A stretch of 64,000 nt of DNA from Acanthacorydalis orientalis (GCA_034766995.1 CM068314.1:29578208-29642207), one strand, 5' to 3'. Shown: positions 14,400 through 27,912, numbered from the stretch's first letter. The notes: generated from the letters alone by a model not told the origin. Numbers and translations: made by a program.

Positions 14400-14870
14400 T
14401 CTCGACTAAAACAACCCTGCCTCCCATATATGTATACAGTAGTAGATCTGTATACAACATACTAAGATTAAAGTTACCCAATAAAGTGCATTACTCTTAA
14501 ACCTTATATCCTCATGATGTGTATGCGCATTCCCCGTCTTGTGCGCGTAAATACATGTACAAGAATATATATATATATATATATATATAATGTATAGAAG
14601 CTTGTTTCTTACTACACTTGTATTAGTGTATGTATGTATGTACAAAAGGTCGGCGGACACTTAAACAAAGAAAGTCAAACAAACGTTCGGGACAATAAGA
14701 CAGCTCCTGAGACACGAACAGACGAACTGTCATAGTAAGAATGCAATACCAAATCAAGATTGGATTTCACGACCCCCTCGTACCGGAGGGATGAACATGG
14801 GATAGATGCGCGTTCATCCCGCTTTTACCTCCTTTCGTTGCTTGTATCAGCTTTGCTAGATAGCTAATTT
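14400..14870. promoter_or_regulatory. GC-richer island with perfect 9-bp dyad
   Basis: GGGATGAAC (14,788-14,796) and GTTCATCCC (14,812-14,820) are exact inverse repeats 15 bases apart. (TA)n at 14,564-14,589 interrupts the island. Overlapping minus-strand frame 14,406-14,660 is partly repeat-encoded. Confidence 0.35.
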
Positions 14871-15387
14871 TGCAGACTTGTATAATGTGTACGAGAAATA
14901 TACTAAACTGACGATTACTCTACTTATAATTTGAAATATTCAAATTTGTGCACAGTAAAAAATTAAGTCTGATATGATTAGAATATAATTACTATTTTAT
15001 ATATTGTCTACGATCCATTGCTTTGAAAAAAAAAACACCCATTGAACCATTTTATTTCTAATAATAAGCACATATAAAAATTCAAATACCAACTTTAAAA
15101 GATGTGTTTTCTAAACATGCAAAAATTTGTTAATATCCATTTTTATATTTCAATATTGAATATTAATGTAGAATACTGTTTAAACTTTATATTTAAAGTA
15201 CTGTTTTTAATATAATTAAAAATAATATTATAAAATTCTATTTAATAAATGTTTGTACTTTTCAATTTTTCTCATTATTACTTGTTAAAAGAATCAGTAA
15301 TTTAGAAAATATTTTTTATAAACTTTCGTTTCAGATGTTTTGTCAGCAAATATTCATTTTTAGTACAAAAAATTTATTAAATACTAT
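14871..15387. other. AT-rich gene-free stretch
   Basis: Nothing recognised. Confidence 0.55.
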
Positions 15388-15391
15388 TTAA

Positions 15392-15668
15392 CCTTTTCTC
15401 TGCTGTAGGCATCTTTAGGTGTCAATTAATATAGCCTGATCAGTGCTTTAGGCGCTCAACTCATATCACCTGTACAGTACTGTAAGCAACTTTAAGCACT
15501 CAATTAACACTGTCGAGATGGTGCTGTTGATGCCTAAAAGCGTTTATTTATTATCTAGCATATTGACTGAAGTTAACATGCTACACTACAAATCAAAGGC
15601 TACCAGCTCTATTACATTTCCAGTTCTCTCTTTGAGCGAATGTCTATCGTCTCCCCGCAGCGAAAAGG
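15392..15668. mobile_element. piggyBac-type MITE (TTAA target)
   Basis: 277 bp between TTAA at 15,388-15,391 and 15,669-15,672. The ends are inverted: CCTTTTCTCTGC on the left and, reverse-complemented, CCTTTTCGCTGC on the right. Inside, a block (CTTTAGGYGYCAA/CTCAACT then TTAATA/CATATCA-like) recurs about three to four times in the left two thirds, e.g. ATCTTTAGGTGTCAATTAAT and GTGCTTTAGGCGCTCAACTC. No coding capacity. TTAA duplications and CC-start ends identify the piggyBac group; the family differs from the 42.5-kb piggyBac. Confidence 0.8.
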
Positions 15669-15672
15669 TTAA

Positions 15673-16299
15673 TATAAAAATGTTTCTTTAAAAATATAAT
15701 AAAAATAAAGTATATTGAGAAAATATATTTAAAAATCAATCTACAATTATTTGTATGTAATATTGTGTGAAATCCTGACAAAGAAAAGTTTTAAAAAATA
15801 TTCACATTTTTCTCAACATTTCCTCAAATGAATTAATAATATCCATTATTTATTCCATTATTTCAGTCTCAAGTTTTAATTAAATAAAAAATTGTACAAA
15901 ATATAATACAAGAATTTCTACATGAAATCTGCAGTAAATTATTAATTTATATTCTAATGATATATTATGACCTAATGTAAGACAGTATGTTATTTTTCAG
16001 TATTTAAATAAAATAAATATTATAAAATAAATTATATATATATTTATATATATACATATATATATATATATATAGATTCAAATTATAATATATATTTTTT
16101 TATCTCTGATACTGTTTATGCTATTATTTTTTGTTCATTCTCCTTAGAGCAGCATCTCTTCTTAATAAAAAACTGAAAATATGACATAAAATAAAAACCA
16201 ATCGTAATATTCTAGTTAATTTGAAAGTTTGTAAAAATTATAATTAAGATATGTTATTTTTAACGATTGTAGGTTTTTCAAAATTATGAAAGAAAATCA
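15673..16299. other. AT-rich stretch with interrupted (TA)n at 16,033-16,074
   Basis: Nothing else recognised. Confidence 0.6.
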
Positions 16300-16669
16300 A
16301 ACGATCATGAACGACTACATTACAACTCTATAGTCGTATGGAGGCAACTAGTCTAATCTAACGATTTCCAGACGTCCACAGAGCATTCTCGCTTGCAAGA
16401 AAGAACAGAACGTAGTATTTCACTACATCGCAGAATAGTTTGAATCGCACAAATGCTGTTCCTGAAAATCTATTCGAACGATAAAGAACGTAAATGTTTA
16501 CGCTGACTTTAATTCCTTCAAATAAAATAAATGCTGCCGGATTTGAATTCGTCTAGAAGTTGATTCAGGGCAATGTTTGAATACACGATTGAAAGTTGTA
16601 AATTAGTTTATTGGATTTCGTAGAAAAGTCCATTCGAATTTTTTCAACATCTATCGACTTAAAATTAAT

Positions 16670-16671
<2 letters not shown>
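16300..16671. other. Moderately complex island, unknown
   Basis: Higher complexity to about 16,570; no open frame or motif I can name. Confidence 0.3.
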
Positions 16672-16768
<97 letters not shown>

Positions 16769-16773
16769 ATATA
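16672..16773. repeat. Long (TA)n array
   Basis: About 100 bp of TA with three TGTA interruptions near 16,736-16,750. Confidence 0.95.
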
Positions 16774-18179
16774 CTATCATACTTTCTTTAACTCAAACTT
16801 TTTAGAGAACTAAATAAATCCACCGATTGTAAATTTCTTACAATTTTTTATTTATTAATTTGAACTTTTAATACTATATAAGAGTACTTATTGCAATTAA
16901 ATACTAATTTATACTTTTTATACTGTTTTGGAAATATATAAAATATCTTTAATAGAAGTTATATTTATTTTATTTAGTGTTTTTAGATTTATAATCTGAA
17001 ATATAAATTCTATTTTATGAACTGAATATCACAAAATAATATATTTATTGTCATTTTATCATGCAAATAGCAACATGTTTTTTAATTTCATATAACTGAT
17101 TAATTTTATGTTAATATTATTGGGATATATTGGCTTCAAGAATTTATAAAATTCTAAAGCAGCAAAATTCAATCTCTAACTTTATACTTAATGTATTTAA
17201 ATGGTTTTTGAAAAATTAGTTATTTGAGTATTTTTATATGCCTCAAATATTATTATTTGTAAAAATAATCAATTTTAAATTACAATTAAATATTAACCCT
17301 TAAAACATTAAAAAACAGCCTTGTTACTCATATCAAGTCTCTAAATATTGATCAATTACCGCTTCGAAATAACAAAAATATAAAAATCTTAAAGTTTTTT
17401 TAATTTAATTCATATTATAACTTGGAATAAAATTTAGCAAAATTTAAGTAATATTACAAAATACATGAAAAATATTTATATGCCAATCTATTTCGACGTA
17501 CACAATAATATAACAATTTGTATATAAAAAAAATATTTACACATACGTAAATATTGTTATATTCAAAAAAGATTATTGTCACTGTTTGAAAACATACAAG
17601 AGATGCATTTTTACTCTTTGATAAAAGTTGATACATCGTATAACAGAAATATTTCATTGAAACTAAAATTTATCTAAAATTATCAATAAAAATTAAATCA
17701 TATTTCACCGATAACATTAACTTCATATTAAAACAATCAAAATTGAACTTTAATTCAGATATACAATACTATCTAATTTATTATTACATTTTACTATTTT
17801 AAAATTTTGAAAATCTTTCTACAAATTAAAGCATTTAAAGCTCAAATATGGATTAAAAATAATTTCAACGAATTTATTAAACTAATTTAAATTTAGTTTG
17901 CTTCAAAAATGTAATTTTAACAGACAGATATCGGTCAAATCAAGTACTATACTTTTATCCCAAATGCTATATTTGAAACTGTTCATGCAATCGTCCTCTT
18001 ACATATATAAAAATATAAGTCACTTTTAAATATTTCTCATATACTCTAGAAGAGTAAGTAGCAAGTATTATTTTTGTAAAACAAATCACTTAAAAATATT
18101 TTTTCAAACTATACCTGTGTAATTTTTTTTCAAATTGTAATATTTAAATAATAATTCTTGAAAATATTCAAAATAAAAC
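16774..18179. other. AT-rich gene-free stretch
   Basis: No array, gene or repeat recognised. A 67-codon minus frame at 17,454-17,657 is unsupported. Confidence 0.55.
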
Positions 18180-18800
18180 CATATCAACATGTTCCCCCAG
18201 ATAAATATCAGTCAACAAAATCGTTCTATTCACGTAATTCGGCATTCATCTTCGAGAAGACAATAGGACAAAATGTAAACATTACAATCAAAATAGAGAA
18301 CGGAATTTCACTCCGCTGACACAGAAAATCAAAACAAAACAGAGCACGCCGAAACAAAACCAATACGCTGTCCGAAAGCAATGATATTTTCTTTATTTAT
18401 GCTCCGACAATCATGGTTTCTGATGACAAATCCATTTGGACAGCATAAGAGAAACAACACGCATACACGGCCACACGTACACACATACACAGATGGGAAA
18501 GCGAGCTTTACAGATAAAGTGTGGGCCAGCAGCTTTGCCAATCGCACGACGCGTATACACACGCCAACTTGTCTGTACTCGATTCGTGTTGTCGGTCGCG
18601 AGCGATCGCGGCCTCCTTTGATCCGACGCAACCCCAGTGATGACGCTGAACGCCGGAATCCTAAGTAACAACTTTTATTGGACTCCAATATTTATAACTA
18701 GAGGGCATCGCTATCCCACATCTGAGCCAACGGACGTAGGTGGTAAACGAAAAAGGCAGACACCGGTAGATGAAAACAGTGGCGGGCTTATAAAAATACA
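18180..18800. promoter_or_regulatory. GC-richer island open in several frames
   Basis: Four overlapping open frames on both strands (18,329-18,688) reflect low stop-codon density, not a gene: none has a known domain and all contain a CACA/TGTG-rich segment. Contains many CpG. Candidate regulatory island. Confidence 0.35.
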
Positions 18801-19016
18801 CATATGACGGGAAAATGTTCAACAGCGATTCGATTAATATAAAAAATTAAATTCGTAATTCAATACCTATACATATTTCACGTAATGAATTCCTCATGTA
18901 ATCTCTTTTTTTACAAAAAAGTGTGTACGTGTTTATTTTACACACTTTACATAATACAATGCATACTCAATTATTTCTCTAACACATTCTATCTATAAAA
19001 TAAATTTAATAAAGTA

Positions 19017-19057
<41 letters not shown>

Positions 19058-20543
19058 AGTTTTTTATCAATACTGCAATAAAAAAATATAAACTAAATAT
19101 CGATTCGTTTATTTCAGCCAACTTTATTTTTTTATACTACATATACTCTATACTCTAATTTTCAATCATTTAATCAATTATATAAGTTTCAGTTATTTAA
19201 TTACATACGTATAAATCATTTAACAGTTAATGTCAGACGTCGACGTTTCGTAGTAAACCATTCTTAATACTAATCATGCCTTTTTGCTATTATATCTATA
19301 TTTTGTTAAACAAACAAAGGAACAAAAACGTATAACAGTGTGCAATTAAATCTATAATCATCATTTACATTAATTTGATTGCTAAGAGATACATTATTTT
19401 AACTACATTTTTCGATTTAAGATAATATCGGATCTGTATACAATAAAAACATTTTTTTTAATAATTTAACAACTAACTTCTTATATTTAAATTTTTTATA
19501 GTTTTTACAATAATATGTTATAATTATTCAGCAGATTAAGTATTTTGTGGCATCAAAATTAACTATCGTATTATTTCTTTAAAAAAGAAATCATCAAAGG
19601 GGTAGGTAACATTCTGTATCTCTAATTACTCGAATTTCAAAAATGTATTGAGATGTAAGTAAACTTTCTCATTACCTTGACTTGTATTGACAATTTAAAA
19701 TTGATTTAATTATTGTTTTAATTAAAATAAATAAATATAAACAGTTCAGTATTAAAATGAATTTTAATATGCTGAAAAAGACAAGAAATTATGTCCAAAA
19801 AACGGATAAACCATTAGTTATTTTAATATTTTGTTGCAATATAACACTTTTTTGTTAAATTTAAGAAAAAATTAATAATTTGAATCGAAAATATTTTTAA
19901 ATTTTATTTAAAATGTATTTTTAATTAAATTTTATTGTTATATTTTTTAAATTCGTGTCTATATACATATATACATATACAAATATAAATATATATGTAT
20001 GTATGTACGTATATATGTGTGTGTGTAATCTTAATTTATTTCGTTATTAACATGTTCGCATCTTCTAAAATCTTTCCATGTTCTAAATCACGAAATTACT
20101 GTATGACGAAAAATATAATAATATATATATATATTTACATTAAAATGTTAAAAATCAATTTATTGCTACGATACGTTTTATATTTTAATCTAACAAATAA
20201 TTGTACCTGTACAATAGAGAAAAAAGTCTATAAAATTATTTATTGCAAAATTAGACTGAAATATACTTATCTCAAGTTCTCATATAATAATAATAACAAA
20301 ATAGAACGCAAAAATGTACAATAAGTAGACAAAAGGATAATTTAAAAAGTATTTATCAAAAATTTAGATTTAAATTAAGTTCACTTTTACACCTTGATCA
20401 AACTATTGTCTGGTTTACTTGAAAAAAAATAATATAAATATCTCAGGTATTTCTAAATCAATAATTAACATGTCACAAAATATCAATAGTTAAAAATAAT
20501 ACAAATAAAGTAGTTCGACCAGAAATTCTTACGAAATAGATCA

Positions 20544-20548
<5 letters not shown>
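18801..20548. other. AT-rich gene-free stretch
   Basis: (TA)n at 19,021-19,053; (TG)-containing tract near 20,010-20,027. The 109-codon + frame at 19,995-20,324 starts in this tract and has no recognised domain. Confidence 0.55.

Positions 20549-20607
<59 letters not shown>
20549..20607. repeat. (TA)n microsatellite
   Basis: Pure TA array. Confidence 0.95.
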
Positions 20608-20611
<4 letters not shown>

Positions 20612-20679
20612 AACTGTATATTTGATTATGTACGTATGTGTACACATCATAACGAGTATATAAAATATGTAATTCTTGC

Positions 20680-21081
20680 TACGCCACTGGTGTCCAAAAA
20701 AAGGCGAAGGTAAAGAGAGTCCGAACGGACGGACGGATAGCATGATGGAACTGCTGCGGCGTCGTTCTAAATTCGAATATAACAACGGAGATCAAACGAA
20801 AAAGCGAATATCCAATTTTTCATAGGCGTTTCCGTTAACCGCAAGGCCGTAGGCGAATCGTAGTTGCTATTGGATGAACAAATCGTGTTTCAGTTTATAT
20901 TTGAAATTGAGAGTTTCGTCCCTTTTCCCCCAACTTCTTTTTATTCGAGCTTATTTAGGTTATGAAATGATATTATTTGTCTTTGTGGCGTTTTTGATAC
21001 CATACAATAGCGGTGCAATAAAATGTCTGTTTAGAAATTTCTGCACTGCGAGTTCGTTAAAATTGAAGGTTATTTCAGGGA

Positions 21082-21082
<1 letters not shown>
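20680..21082. other. GC-richer island, unknown
   Basis: CpG-bearing sequence with a (GGAC)n patch near 20,726-20,738. Frames on both strands run into neighbouring TA repeats and are not credible. Confidence 0.35.
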
Positions 21083-21159
<77 letters not shown>

Positions 21160-21160
21160 T
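21083..21160. repeat. Compound (TA)n(TG)n microsatellite
   Basis: TA array to about 21,141, then TG repeats to 21,160. Confidence 0.95.
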
Positions 21161-22289
21161 TTGAGTATAATAGATATTAAATATATTAATGTGTTCGATA
21201 ATAAAATATTTGTACACAACTGTTGTTCAGATAAAAAGTACACAGAAAAATATTTAGCAATATTATTCAAAAACACAAGTAAAATAAAACTAATATCAGA
21301 ACAAAATGACTATAATAAAAAATAAATAAAAAAAAATTGTTTTTGTTTAAGTTGTGACAGATTTTCTTATCGGGAAAATTTTATTTAAATTTAAAAAAAA
21401 TAAACAGTAAATCTTTATTTTTTTAGGTGAGAACAATGAATCGTAACGCTAAACATTGTGAAAGATTAGAATTTTAAACACCGCTAAATAAGCAAACTAT
21501 TGAATGATAAATTAAACCCAAAATAAATTAAAAGGCAGTAATGGATAATGGTAAGGCATTAGTAATTCTCGCTTTTCAATAAAACGTCTTTTCTGTGCTC
21601 GAGTAGTATGTTTAAGTCTATAATAAAAATTTTTAAATTAGTTTTTTCTGCCTAAACTTTTATGATATAATATTAAGAAATACAAAAATGTAATTATATT
21701 TTGCAAATAATAAAAAATATTATATTAAAATGACTATCTAATCATATAATGTTCATTATATAAGTAACTATATATTGAATATATCTTACACAAAAATAAA
21801 TATATTTTTTAAACATATTCTTTTGAAATACCACTACTAATTTTTGCATTCAAAAGTTATAACACCAAATAAATAATTTCATTCCACTTGCGTGACTCAT
21901 TAACTTAATAAATAATTAAGTAATTTATATTAGATTTAAAAAATGCACACTTATATTCTTTAACTATTTAATTGTTCTCTATTAACACATCCAATTTATT
22001 AAATAGAACTTTATATTATAAAAAACTTGATTTAGGCCATATAATTAAATTTATTATTATCATGAATAGCGAAATTAATAAATACAGACGGATGCTGATG
22101 ACCTTAGCTATATCGACGTGCCATAAAACCCTAAATAACAACAACAACATAATAAATACTGTATATTTAATCGTCTAAAACATAAACATATTTTCTAAAG
22201 ATGACGTCGAAGTAAATACTATTAAATTGATTATAAAATATGTCTTAATATATGAAAACACTTGAAAAATGATATTATTCAAATAGGGG
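21161..22289. other. AT-rich gene-free stretch
   Basis: Short + frames at 21,140-21,325 and 21,972-22,178 have AT-driven composition and no recognised domain. Confidence 0.55.
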
Positions 22290-22510
22290 CTAAGTTACGA
22301 ATACGCTGCATTTATTATGATATAACTGTACGGTATAATTCACCCTCGACGCAAGTGACACTTGCAAGCCGCCCCCATCCCTTAACAACGGGAGGTCGAC
22401 GGGTGGTCGAAGCAGAGGCTTGACGTGTTCACTGCAAGTGGTTTCCACCATGCTACATGCATTTTCGCAATTTTCTCGGGATTCATTTAGCAAACTGGTA
22501 CAGGTCGATT
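22290..22510. other. GC-richer island with minus-strand open frame
   Basis: The minus frame 22,290-22,493 (67 codons, two Cys near the start) has a less AT-biased composition than surrounding frames but no recognised domain. Could be an isolated exon or regulatory DNA. Confidence 0.25.
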
Positions 22511-23811
22511 GAAAATAAACGTCGTAATTGATATCTTATTAAATTTAATATAATTGAAATTTTCATTCGATTTTTTTACAATTGTCTTCATAAAAATTAA
22601 ATATTTTTTATTAGTCAGGGAAAATGTATAGCATGCTTTATTTAATATTTTATTGAAAAGAGTAAGAAATGTATTACTACTTTCTATATTTATATATAAT
22701 TTATATGTGTGTGTGTGTGTATGTAAACGGTTTTATATTAAAAACTCACTTTTAAATTAATAATTCCTTTTAAAACTGTACAGATTTGTTAATTGAATAA
22801 TTTTTATAAATATAGTAAAAAAAAACTCTGAGGTGTAAAGTATAAATAAATATTCGATGCTCATTAAAAAGGATAAAATCAACTTTATTGTGCAGTATTT
22901 TTACTATTTGGTTCGCGAATCAACTGGATACAATGTCTTAAGTTCCTCTAAAGTTAACAAAAATTTTAATCCAAAAATAAATGAAATTTGTGTGTAACCA
23001 ACAAACTAAATATTTTTAAGAAGTTTATTTTTTATTTTTTTAACATAAAAATAATATAGTATGTCAATGATACTTTTTTTTAATTTGTCATATTATTTGG
23101 AGATAATTACTGATTTTTTCTTAGAAAAATTGAAAAAAATCATGGATGCAAATCATCCCGAACGTAATTTTTTGAATAATGTTTCAAATCTATAGTCCAT
23201 AATAAATAAAGGAATGTTTAAATAATCCGAGAGCCACGAAAGGTTAAAAAGCTCTTAAAATACTTAGAAACACTGTAAAGTATTCCTTATGGGCAAATTT
23301 TAGTCATTCAATGATCTCTTTTCTGAATTTTTAGATATTAGACTACGTTTATAAAGTAAAAAACATTTAAAAAAATAAATCTACATTTAGGAATGTAAAA
23401 AATCTAATTATATATATATATATATATAAAGTTGTATACAAAAATATAATTTTCATAAATAATCATCATAATTACAAGAAATATTTTTTTCATTCAAATA
23501 GGTAAAGAGTTGAAATATTTATTTTAAGACAATAAGTGTGTATCTACAAAACATATCTTGAAACTATAACCTTAACTTATCTTAAAACAAGTATTCTAAT
23601 TCAATTTTAACTATTGTCTTTCAGTTTAACTTTTCAGCATGCTTTATTGAAACTGGATAATTCGAACTAAAATATATTTTAATACCATTGATATAACTCT
23701 AAACATTTTGTGCATGTACCAAACTCAAACGAAATTGTCGCTAGTTAATTTTTAAAACTTATACAACTCTCTCACTCTAACGTATTTTTGTAAATATTAC
23801 ACACGCAACTG
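22511..23811. other. AT-rich gene-free stretch
   Basis: (TG)n at 22,706-22,721 and (TA)n at 23,408-23,428. Nothing else. Confidence 0.6.
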
Positions 23812-24080
23812 TTAGCCAGGGGCGTGGCGGTGGCTAATCGATGCGATATTGTACTATTGATTGCCTCAGCCCATCGCAACTTGAATGCCTATGGAAAGAG
23901 CTTTATGGATAAGAGTCACGTGTGCAATAAATATAAAATGAACTGATATCATTTGCGAGATAACGTTATGTTCTCTCTGCATTTATCACAGTTCTGTCTT
24001 TCTTCATTCGTGCAATACGAGTACATCTTTTGTTGAGTCTGTTAGCATCGCAGAACTTGCTGAACGTGTGCGATTGTGAA
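23812..24080 (+). promoter_or_regulatory. Candidate RNA polymerase II promoter
   Basis: GGGGCGTGGC at 23,819-23,828 (KLF/Sp-type GC box) sits inside the inverted repeat TTAGCCA (23,812-23,818) / TGGCTAA (23,831-23,837). A CACGTG E-box follows at 23,917-23,922 and a TATAAA at 23,932-23,937, in that order on the + strand. Spacing is promoter-like; no product is identified. Confidence 0.35.
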
Positions 24081-24599
24081 TAATTGCAGCGTCTATTTTG
24101 GATATTTTATTATAAAAGCTATTCCTGCGTTTTTAAGGATTCGTTCGACGTTCGTAATATATTCGTTTTCGAAAACGTGACAATGTATTTAAATAAGTTA
24201 ATTAGCGTTTTATTAAATAATAATAAATTCGTAAAAAATATATATCTTAATATATTAAACGTTTAAAGGAATCTTTTAATGAAATTGGTTTCAAACTACT
24301 CACTGTATAAAATTATCCGTGTTTGCACATTAAAAAACTTCCAGTTTAATTTATATTTGAAATTCGATCTACTCAAATTACAACAATTTTTCGATATATA
24401 AATCTTTTTTTAATAATTGTTACACTACAAAAACCTCTTCGTACTTGCAATTATTTACATACCTTTTGTCCATTATTTAAAAGTCCAAAAAAAGTTTCCA
24501 TATAATATATTTAAATTGAATTTAAGTACGAGTTTTTAAAAATAACACCTACAACCAATAACTTTAGAAATATTTGTATTATAAATTGAAAAGGAATCA
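24081..24599. other. AT-rich stretch after a candidate promoter
   Basis: Would contain the first transcribed bases if the 23.8-kb promoter is real. A 60-codon + frame (24,084-24,266) is open, with no known domain. Confidence 0.3.
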
Positions 24600-25470
24600 A
24601 ACACTCTATTTTTCACGAAAAATGAATGAATACAAATTAATATTTATCAAAATAATAGGAGATTGCATTGAAAGCCACTGTTCACGTGTAGATGAACTCA
24701 AAAGATTGGCTCAACAGCACGAAGTCGATAAATCAACCATTTCACGACGTTTACAAGCCATGAAAAAGATCCAGAAAGAAGGGAGATGGCCGCCACATAA
24801 ATTGACCGAAAATACTATTGCTAATCGTTTAAACATCTCGATTTATTTGCTTGCAAGGTACAAATAGAAGAGTTTCTTCTGGGGTATCGTAACCGACGAT
24901 GAAAAATAAATCTGTTTCGAGAACCCGAAACGTAAAAAATCATGAGTACGTCCTGGCCAATCATCAACGTCGATACCAAAGCGAAACATACACGGTCACA
25001 AAGCAATGCTCTCTATTTGGTGGGATATGGAGGGTGTCATGTATTATGAGCTGTTAAAAACAAAGAAAACATCCACCACCGAACGTTATCAATAACAACT
25101 GGAGCGTTTGAATAATAATTTAATGCAAAAAACGACCACCAATTGCATCAAATTACCGAGAAATGTTTCTTCTCTATGACAACTCTCGACCCCATGTTAC
25201 TATAGCCGTGAAACAAGCATTGATGGAGCTCGAATGGGAGGTTCTCCCGCACCCAGCATATTTTTTAGACCTGGCTTCAAGCGATTACCATCTGTTTCGA
25301 TCAATGCAACATGCTTTGGAATATAAACATTTCCATAACTACGGAGAAGTCGAAAGTTGGGTTCCTGAATGGATTGGCTCAAAAGACATACCATTCTTTC
25401 GTCGCGAAATTCAACTTCTGCCGAAAAAGTCATAGTTTCCAAGGGAAAATGCTTTGATTGATGTATTCAC
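24600..25470 (+). mobile_element. mariner transposon remnant (DD34D), 5'-truncated
   Basis: Transposase readable in pieces: LAQQHEVDKSTISRRLQAMK (24,707-24,766) and KIQKEGRWPPHKLTE, the linker; then VTDDEK where TGDEK(W) is expected, with the Trp codon changed to TAA (24,907-24,909); RNIHGHKAMLSIWWDMEGVM-like text near 24,985-25,040; FLLYDNSRPHV (catalytic Asp at 25,178-25,180); DLASSDYHLF (Asp at 25,283-25,285), exactly 35 codons on, hence DD34D. The last frame ends EKVIVSKGKCFD, stop near 25,459. All three catalytic acids remain, but several stops and frameshifts kill the gene. The N-terminal helix-turn-helix and left end are missing. Confidence 0.85.
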
Positions 25471-26129
25471 ACATTTTGTTATTGAAATAAATGCTCAAAA
25501 AACTCACAAAAAAAACAGCGGTTTTTAATTTAACCTCCTAATAAATCACTTACAAAAAGGTTGCTTACAAATAAAAAAATACTGGATAACGTATTTATAA
25601 ACATAATTTCTCAATTAAAAATATATGAAAAGAGTAATAAATATTGAAGTTAATAGTACAAAGTAAGACAAATTTTAAAATATTAGAATAATCGTTGATG
25701 CTAAAATGTTTCCAAAGATAAATTTAAAATATACTACTAATATGATTGATACAAAATTTGAAATGATTTTTATAAATTATTTACATAAAATATTAATTTC
25801 TCGGAGCAATTTCGACAAGTCATGAAACAAGAATGTAGCCAAAATTGAAATCTATACTTACATCTTAATAAAAAAAATGATCAAAAGAGGCCTGAAGTAA
25901 AAATATTGAATTATATTATTTTATTATAAACCGTAATTAACCATTCTAAGATTTATTTTATGCTTGAAAAAAATCGTACGTAGATTTAATTTAATTAAAT
26001 GATATTCATTTTTTCCTTAAAATTCAACCAAAACAAATTACGACGAGGATCCATTACTCAAAATGTAACAAAAAACTGTGTCAGATACAAATACTATCCA
26101 TCGAAATACTTTATTTTAATTTCATATTT
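25471..26129. other. AT-rich stretch right of the 25-kb mariner
   Basis: The first ~70 bp may hold the mariner right terminus (GGTTTTTAATTTAACCTCCT near 25,521-25,540), but no matching left end was found. No gene. Confidence 0.5.
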
Positions 26130-26480
26130 TTTCTGTAGAAGCGTATACGAAAACATCTTATGTACATTCCCTAACAGGATTTCGTCGATACGTCATCGTT
26201 ACATACGTATATCGCGTTTTCTAACGCACATCGCCATTCTCCAATATCCAATATTTCATAAATAAACCGATATCCTTAGCTATCTTCGACAAAGCTGTCG
26301 CCAGCACCCTCCGTTCCGGACGCAGACGCTTCCTGAAGACTCACCTCGTTCCGCTGTTGATGTAGTCATTCGCTCTGTTCTTCACATTGCATCTACTTTA
26401 TTATTATCGCGTTTTCCTTTTTTCCATTTCGTGCCAACGATTTCATTCTCACACATTCGAATGATTTATTTTATTCAAGT
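26130..26480. other. GC-richer island, unknown
   Basis: CpG-containing complex sequence (for example around 26,290-26,350). No credible frame or motif set recognised. Confidence 0.35.
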
Positions 26481-27243
26481 TTTCTTTGGTCTCTGTCAAT
26501 GTCGAAAATTATTAAGCATTCAAGCCCATCATTTTCTTGATGTCAGATGATAAAATATATAAGCCCTTTCACGAACTTACGTCCCATTAGTAAACCGTTA
26601 TCTTTCAATAACGGATACTTTTGTTATGATATTTCGTATCTCAAAATATTATATTTTAATAAATTAATTTACTTTACATTAAGAACATAATTTTTTATAG
26701 AAAATATATATTTATTTTTTATATTCTATATTAAAAATAATTAAAATATAATATCAAATATTCTAAAAATACAAATATTGATAATTGTAGGTTCATGTGC
26801 ATTTAAATTTTATATAAAGAATGTGCCTGTATTTAAAACTGAACAAAAAAACCTATAAAGTTTCAACAACATAGTAAGTAAATCAACTGAATTCATCTTT
26901 TTTTATATTTATAAGAGAAAAAGAGAATCAAAAACTTTGCTTTCTCTCTCTATTGAAATCTAAAATACTTGACTGTAAAAATAATAATTTCGAATTATTT
27001 GAAACGCATTAAAATTCGTAAAAATGCCTTGTTAAACAATTTATATCATCGTAAATGGTATTTAAGGATATTAATTTACAAAAGACATTACGTTATAATG
27101 ATTAATTTCTCATTGTTTTATTCGTACTTGATCATAGTTCTTAAAACAGAACTTTATTGTTCTTTTGTATACGAAAGAATAGCTATTCTACTAAAAATTT
27201 CACTTTTATTTCATTATGGAACAAAAATTTATGATATAAATTA

Positions 27244-27274
<31 letters not shown>

Positions 27275-27473
27275 GGTAGGTAGATAGATATAGATAGATA
27301 GATAGAGAGATATATAAGTGTGTGTGTGGTATTTAATAATATTTTTACTCATTAAAATAAAAAGAAACTTAGTTTCATTACAACTGAAATACAATTACTC
27401 ATTCGTTATAGAAGATATTTTCTTAGTTATTTTAAACTTATTATATTTCTATTTTTATGCGAATATTAAAAGA

Positions 27474-27520
<47 letters not shown>

Positions 27521-27553
27521 AAACGGAGAGAGAAAAGAACTGTATATAAAAAG

Positions 27554-27606
<53 letters not shown>

Positions 27607-27912
27607 TTAAGAAAGCTGATAAGTATATATATATATATATATATAAATGTATTTATTTTGTCACATTTATTTGAAAATATTTGTAAAAGTTGGTGATTCT
27701 ATAATATACAAATGATAAAAAAAAAAATAATTTTATTGCCTCACAAACTGTACAAAAAATTAATCAAAAATGTCGAATAATTGATTATTGATTATTTTTA
27801 TCGTTACTTACATGCATTTTGATGAAGAGTTTATTGTCAAAGATAAGATTTTGTTAAACTTTTAATAACTGTTTTTAGATTGATTGTGTTTTTTACAAAA
27901 ATGTGTCTCAAA

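Noticed and set aside
16565..16805. Open frames encoding YIYIYI or HTHTHT runs (also at 10.2, 20.5, 21.0, 27.9, 30.7, 40.9, 44.4, 51.5 kb)
   Set aside because: These are translations of (TA)n, (CA)n and (TG)n arrays, open because the repeat has no stop in that frame; both strands are open at once.
17296..17310. TTAACCCTTAAA as another piggyBac-type left end
   Set aside because: No partner terminus within 1.2 kb.
18329..18688. 119-codon minus frame and overlapping + frames
   Set aside because: Four frames on both strands are open over the same GC-rich block, no domain is recognisable and a CACA/TGTG tract drives part of the protein.
20874..21164. 96-codon + frame
   Set aside because: Half of it is TA/TG repeat; the rest is unrecognised.
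24574..24620. Treating the 97-codon frame at 24,574 as a host gene
   Set aside because: It continues as mariner transposase (STISRRLQAMKKIQKEGRW) and is followed by further transposase pieces in other frames.
26969..27244. 91-codon + frame
   Set aside because: Ile/Lys/Tyr-rich composition mirrors the AT content; no homology or start context support.
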